Below, piece after piece: positions 37,342 to 39,743 of a stretch of 39,743 bases of DNA; position 1 is the first letter of the stretch; every line of letters begins with the position of its first letter. The translations under genes were made by a program, and so were the position numbers. The stretch is taken from assembly GCA_031401815.1 (NCBI GenBank), contig JANNRW010000099.1:1-39743 (forward strand), read 5' to 3'. The stretch is from JANNRW01 sp031401815 (GTDB lineage Bacteria; Desulfobacterota; Desulfuromonadia; Geobacterales; DSM-12255). The notes under the pieces were generated by a model. That model was not told where the DNA came from. It saw only the letters and a program-made list of their open reading frames with translations, and ran no database searches.

Positions 37342-38583
37342 TTACTGGTAAAGCAGATAAAGGCTCCGCATCTCCCTGAACTTCGCCACCTCGTCACGCC
37401 AGAGAGCTGTTATCCCGGCGGCTGTCATCCCCTTTTCAACAGATCTGCGCAACAAAAGTGAGCCGGAAAGATCGTCAATACCTCGACGAAAGAATCTCTG
37501 TTGATCTGTTGCCGGCAGGGCATGGTAGAGGGCTCTGACTACCGCCACTCCGGTTTCGACCGGAAGAAGCGCTGCACAATCGGTCACCCTGATGCTTATG
37601 CCGCTAACTTCCCTGTCCCTGTATTTGGGTGCTGAGGATCTTCCCGGAATACTCCTTGGGGTATAGCTTGTCGCTATGAACTCGACACCGGGCAGACCCT
37701 CTCGATTTAGAGTTGCTGCCACTCTTGTTCTGTCAAGATCCGGCCACCCGGCAAGAAGGAACGGCCTGTCTGTTCCTCTCCCCTCACTGGCAGATGTCCC
37801 CTCCAGAAGGCCAATACCCGCATAAAGCAGAGCTGCTGAGAAATCGGCAATATTCGGACTGGTTGGACTCCATGAAAGTCCGGTGTCCGGCCAGCGCATC
37901 CTGCGCTTCCAGCCTGACATTTCCACTACAAAGAGCTGAAGATTTTCAAGAGCAGGAAGGAACCCCTCACTCTGGATCATCTGTGCCAGCTCACCCACAG
38001 TCATACCATGTGCAACCGGAATCGGATAAAATGAAGTGAACGAAGCAGGGAGCTCTTTACGGACAAAACCGGAGACATACTCGCCGCCAAGAGGGTTGGG
38101 TCGATCAAGTACCAGCAGCGGCAGACCGGCTTCGGCAGCCCCCTGCATTACCAGCCCCATGGTCGAAATGTAGGTGTAAAATCTGGCACCTATATCCTGA
38201 ATATCAAAGACAAGGAGATCAAGCCCCTTGAGATCAGCCTGGCGTGGTCTCTTTTCTCCGCCATAGAGACTGCGAACCAAAATTCCGTTATCCACGGAGT
38301 CACCCAGTTTGACACCATCTTCAACCGTACCGGCCAGACCATGTTCCGGCACAAAGATAACTGTCGGCGGGAGACCGGCGGCAAGAAGCAGTTTAAGAAG
38401 ATGCTGTTTGCCGACAGTTGCTGTCTGGTTTGTGACCAGACCGTATTTTTTCCCGCGCAATAGAGCAAACCCGGTGTCATAAAGAACTTCAGCGCCGGGT
38501 TTGACCTTTGCGGCATGAACTGCTTCCGGGATCAAACTCAGTAAAAGCAGCAGCAAAATTTTGACAAAGTTCTCTCTTCGCAA
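37342..38583 (-). CDS. Secreted DUF1343 protein, NamZ-type exo-beta-N-acetylmuramidase
   Basis: A 413-residue exported protein with a signal peptide (FVKILLLLLLSLIPEAVHA, residues about 6-24). The DUF1343 motifs are clear: GLVTNQTATVG, FVPEHGLAG, LLVFDIQDIGARFYTYISTM, LLVLDRPNPLGG, and LEGTSASEGRGTDRPF. Characterised members (NamZ) release N-acetylmuramic acid from the non-reducing end of peptidoglycan fragments, so a role in wall turnover or feeding on wall debris is likely. The start is a TTG with a GGA nearby; no ATG lies close to the signal peptide, so TTG is plausible. No MurNAc transporter or kinase gene is adjacent. Confidence 0.88.
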   Translation of the reverse strand: MRRENFVKILLLLLLSLIPEAVHAAKVKPGAEVLYDTGFALLRGKKYGLVTNQTATVGKQHLLKLLLAAGLPPTVIFVPEHGLAGTVEDGVKLGDSVDNGILVRSLYGGEKRPRQADLKGLDLLVFDIQDIGARFYTYISTMGLVMQGAAEAGLPLLVLDRPNPLGGEYVSGFVRKELPASFTSFYPIPVAHGMTVGELAQMIQSEGFLPALENLQLFVVEMSGWKRRMRWPDTGLSWSPTSPNIADFSAALLYAGIGLLEGTSASEGRGTDRPFLLAGWPDLDRTRVAATLNREGLPGVEFIATSYTPRSIPGRSSAPKYRDREVSGISIRVTDCAALLPVETGVAVVRALYHALPATDQQRFFRRGIDDLSGSLLLRRSVEKGMTAAGITALWRDEVAKFREMRSLYLLYQ

Positions 38584-38664
38584 TGAAAATCCATACTGAC
38601 AGCAACTGTAATAATTTTTCAGAACTCTGTCAGTCTGTCTGGTTTATTATCCGGCAATGATATC

Positions 38665-38997
38665 TTATTCCATCAGTTTTTTCACCGTATCTGTCGGCAC
38701 TCCACCGGCTGCCAGAGCCTCTTCGGTCGGCGCACAACTGTATAGAATCACTGTCCAGCCACTCTCGCGCTTTTGCAGATAGGCGATCCCGCCATCACCA
38801 TCCTTGACCGAAACGATTGCCGCAGCAAAGGGTGGCACCATCTTCTCTACGTAGACATTCTCCACCACCTCCCTGGTCACGAACGCCTTGACTGCCGCTG
38901 AGATAGCGGCAGCCTCAACGGGATCGGCAGCAGAGAGTGATGTGGCGGTTGCAAGACAGAAAATCAGGGCGGGGATCAGCAGCAGATATTTGTACAT
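38665..38997 (-). CDS. Small secreted protein, function unknown
   Basis: A 110-residue exported protein with a signal peptide (YKYLLLIPALIFCLATATSL, cleavage probably after SAA, about residue 25). The mature part is compact: AAISAAVKAFVTREVVENVY, FAAAIVSVKDGDGGIAYLQK, WTVILYSCAPTEEALAAGGV. It resembles small beta/alpha periplasmic proteins that are common as hypotheticals, and one cysteine lies near the end. The ATG at 38997 has an AGGAGG site; the open frame continues upstream to 39207 through AT-rich repeats, which is not coding. It is 81 bases after the DUF1343 gene's start on the same strand and may be transcribed with it. Confidence 0.75.
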   Translation of the reverse strand: MYKYLLLIPALIFCLATATSLSAADPVEAAAISAAVKAFVTREVVENVYVEKMVPPFAAAIVSVKDGDGGIAYLQKRESGWTVILYSCAPTEEALAAGGVPTDTVKKLME

Positions 38998-39155
38998 CAC
39001 TAGCCTCCTGAAAAACAGACTGACATCCTTAATATGGCCAGAATAGTTTATAAATGATCTCAATTCAAGAGTGTTAATGTCGCGCCTTTCACTAAGGGTC
39101 TGGCAGGAAATAAAAATATGAATATATCCGGAAAAACACGTTTGTTGTTCAAATA

Positions 39156-39232
39156 GTGAATAGGGAATTATGAATAGTGAATTCGAATTAGTCTTTTCAA
39201 TTCTCAATTCCCAATTCTAAATTCTCAATTTG
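39156..39232. repeat. Two opposed AT-rich heptamer arrays
   Basis: Units of seven bases: GTGAATA, GGGAATT, ATGAATA, GTGAATT from 39156 to 39183, then CAATTCT, CAATTCC, CAATTCT, AAATTCT, CAATTTG from 39198 to 39232. The second set is roughly the reverse complement of the first, so the region can fold back. Such short tandem heptamers resemble the STRR-type intergenic repeats of some bacteria. The 283-base gap from 38998 to 39280 shows nothing else except a possible frame end near 39237-39285. Confidence 0.65.
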
Positions 39233-39280
39233 ACCTTAACCACCCGCCAGCCCAGCCGCTCCAGATCGGTCTTTACCTGC

Positions 39281-39688
39281 CTATTTCTTCTTATCGTCGG
39301 GCAGTTCTTTTGGCAGATAATTCTGCTTGCTGACGATGCTTCTGCCCAACTCCTTTTCGGTTTCCCGGCGTGCCGTACCGGCTACGTTTCCACCCCGCTT
39401 GGCCACCTTTTTGTTCTTCTCGAACGTATCCGGTCTTTCAGTCTCCGATATCTCGGTAGTAACCTTTTCGCCCAGCATGGTGAAGATCAATTCCAGGTCG
39501 GTCATGTGGTCTCGCAGATTCGCGTTTTTTCGGGCCAGACCTTTCAATTCCTTGTGTTCGGATGGGGTAATGCCAAACGTGGCCTTGGCAATTTCGGCGG
39601 TAAGGATACTGAAGTCCCGCTCAGCAGTGATACCCCGCTCCTTCCACTCATCGGTCAGATTCTGGCTGCCGCTGCATCGGGGGCACCG
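39281..39688 (-). pseudogene. BRO-family / phage antirepressor-like protein, N-terminus missing
   Basis: Read on the minus strand from an in-frame stop at 39689-39691, the frame gives LTDEWKERGITAERDFSILT, AEIAKATFGITPSEHKELKG, LARKNANLRDHMTDLELIFT, then VAKRGGNVAGTARRETEKEL and SKQNYLPKELPDDKKK. This is the C-terminal portion of the BRO-N/KilA-type antirepressor family found in phages, plasmids and bacterial islands (full proteins about 280 residues). The BRO-N domain that should precede it is absent: a stop and a different, very GC-rich frame lie there. The only internal start is a TTG at 39547, with an atypical short product. I read it as a remnant of a larger gene broken by recombination, or as a contig-edge chimera. 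Confidence 0.6.
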
Positions 39689-39743
39689 CTACCGGCCCGG
39701 AAGCTGACCGGGAACGCGGCCTCGAGCGCCGCGAACAACCGCG
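39655..39743 (-). other. GC-rich frame end at the window edge
   Basis: On the minus strand a frame open from the edge reads RLFAALEAAFPVSFRAGSGA and a few more residues to a TGA at 39655. The first 16 codons all end in G or C, unlike any other gene in the window, so the edge may carry coding sequence of a high-GC organism or island. No family is recognised from 28 residues. Confidence 0.3.

Noticed and set aside
39000..39207. Upstream coding extension of the small secreted protein
   Set aside because: The frame runs through AT-rich heptamer repeats; the ATG at 38997 has a strong ribosome site and begins a signal peptide.
1..39743. CRISPR arrays, tRNA or rRNA genes, insertion-sequence transposases
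   Set aside because: Reading through found no regular spacer-repeat array, no cloverleaf candidates that I could support and no transposase frame; short palindromes present are REP-like. A tool scan could still find a tRNA missed by eye.

Overview
The window looks like chromosomal DNA of a Desulfuromonadota/Geobacter-type bacterium. This is inferred from the gene content: a Lon–ThiL–chemotaxis operon, a PilZ receiver protein, a secreted MsrA/lipoprotein MsrB pair, a DUF362–ferredoxin protein, an OmpH-like protein and GC-rich intergenic palindromes. I saw no rRNA, tRNA or CRISPR array. Both ends are cut: cheA runs off the left edge, and a BRO-family remnant lies next to very GC-rich sequence at the right edge.

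Left block (1–7441, minus strand): hsp20, lon, thiL, cheR, mcp, cheW and cheA are packed with overlaps or short gaps and look like one operon joining protein quality control to a small chemosensory pathway. A secreted TPR protein (7657–9543) diverges from it.

Accessory block (about 9553–22970): nearly all on the minus strand. In transcription order it holds a secreted FTP/PepSY propeptide-like protein, a 1343-residue secreted M4 metallopeptidase with no propeptide of its own, a small secreted jelly-roll-like protein, hsdR, a HEPN/nucleotidyltransferase toxin–antitoxin-like pair, hsdS, hsdM and a cyclic-nucleotide-binding protein. A 79-codon XRE regulator resembling restriction-modification controller proteins is divergent from the propeptide gene. 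Between them lie a perfect TGTTGAC-N4-GTCAACA palindrome and a good promoter pointing at the protease module. Low G+C in the propeptide gene, the protease gene and the second specificity domain of hsdS suggests acquired or recombined DNA. REP-like palindromes occur inside hsdS and between hsdR and the HEPN gene.

Right block (22997–39000): mainly housekeeping and signalling genes. They are a QueG-like Fe-S protein, an RlmI-type rRNA methyltransferase, a DUF2156 protein and an ABC-2 exporter pair, OmpH, a receiver–PilZ protein, glycogen phosphorylase, GreB, a receiver with a Cys4 tail, MsrB/MsrA, DUF362–ferredoxin, a small coiled-coil protein, a Xer recombinase, a DUF1343 (NamZ) muramidase and a small secreted protein. 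A near-consensus promoter followed about 180 bases later by a terminator, between the DUF362 gene and msrA, marks a candidate small RNA or peptide gene.

The observations most worth following are the split M4 protease/propeptide module with its divergent regulator, the HEPN–MNT pair nested in the type I restriction operon, REP palindromes translated as the tail of HsdS, and the short transcription unit ahead of msrAB.
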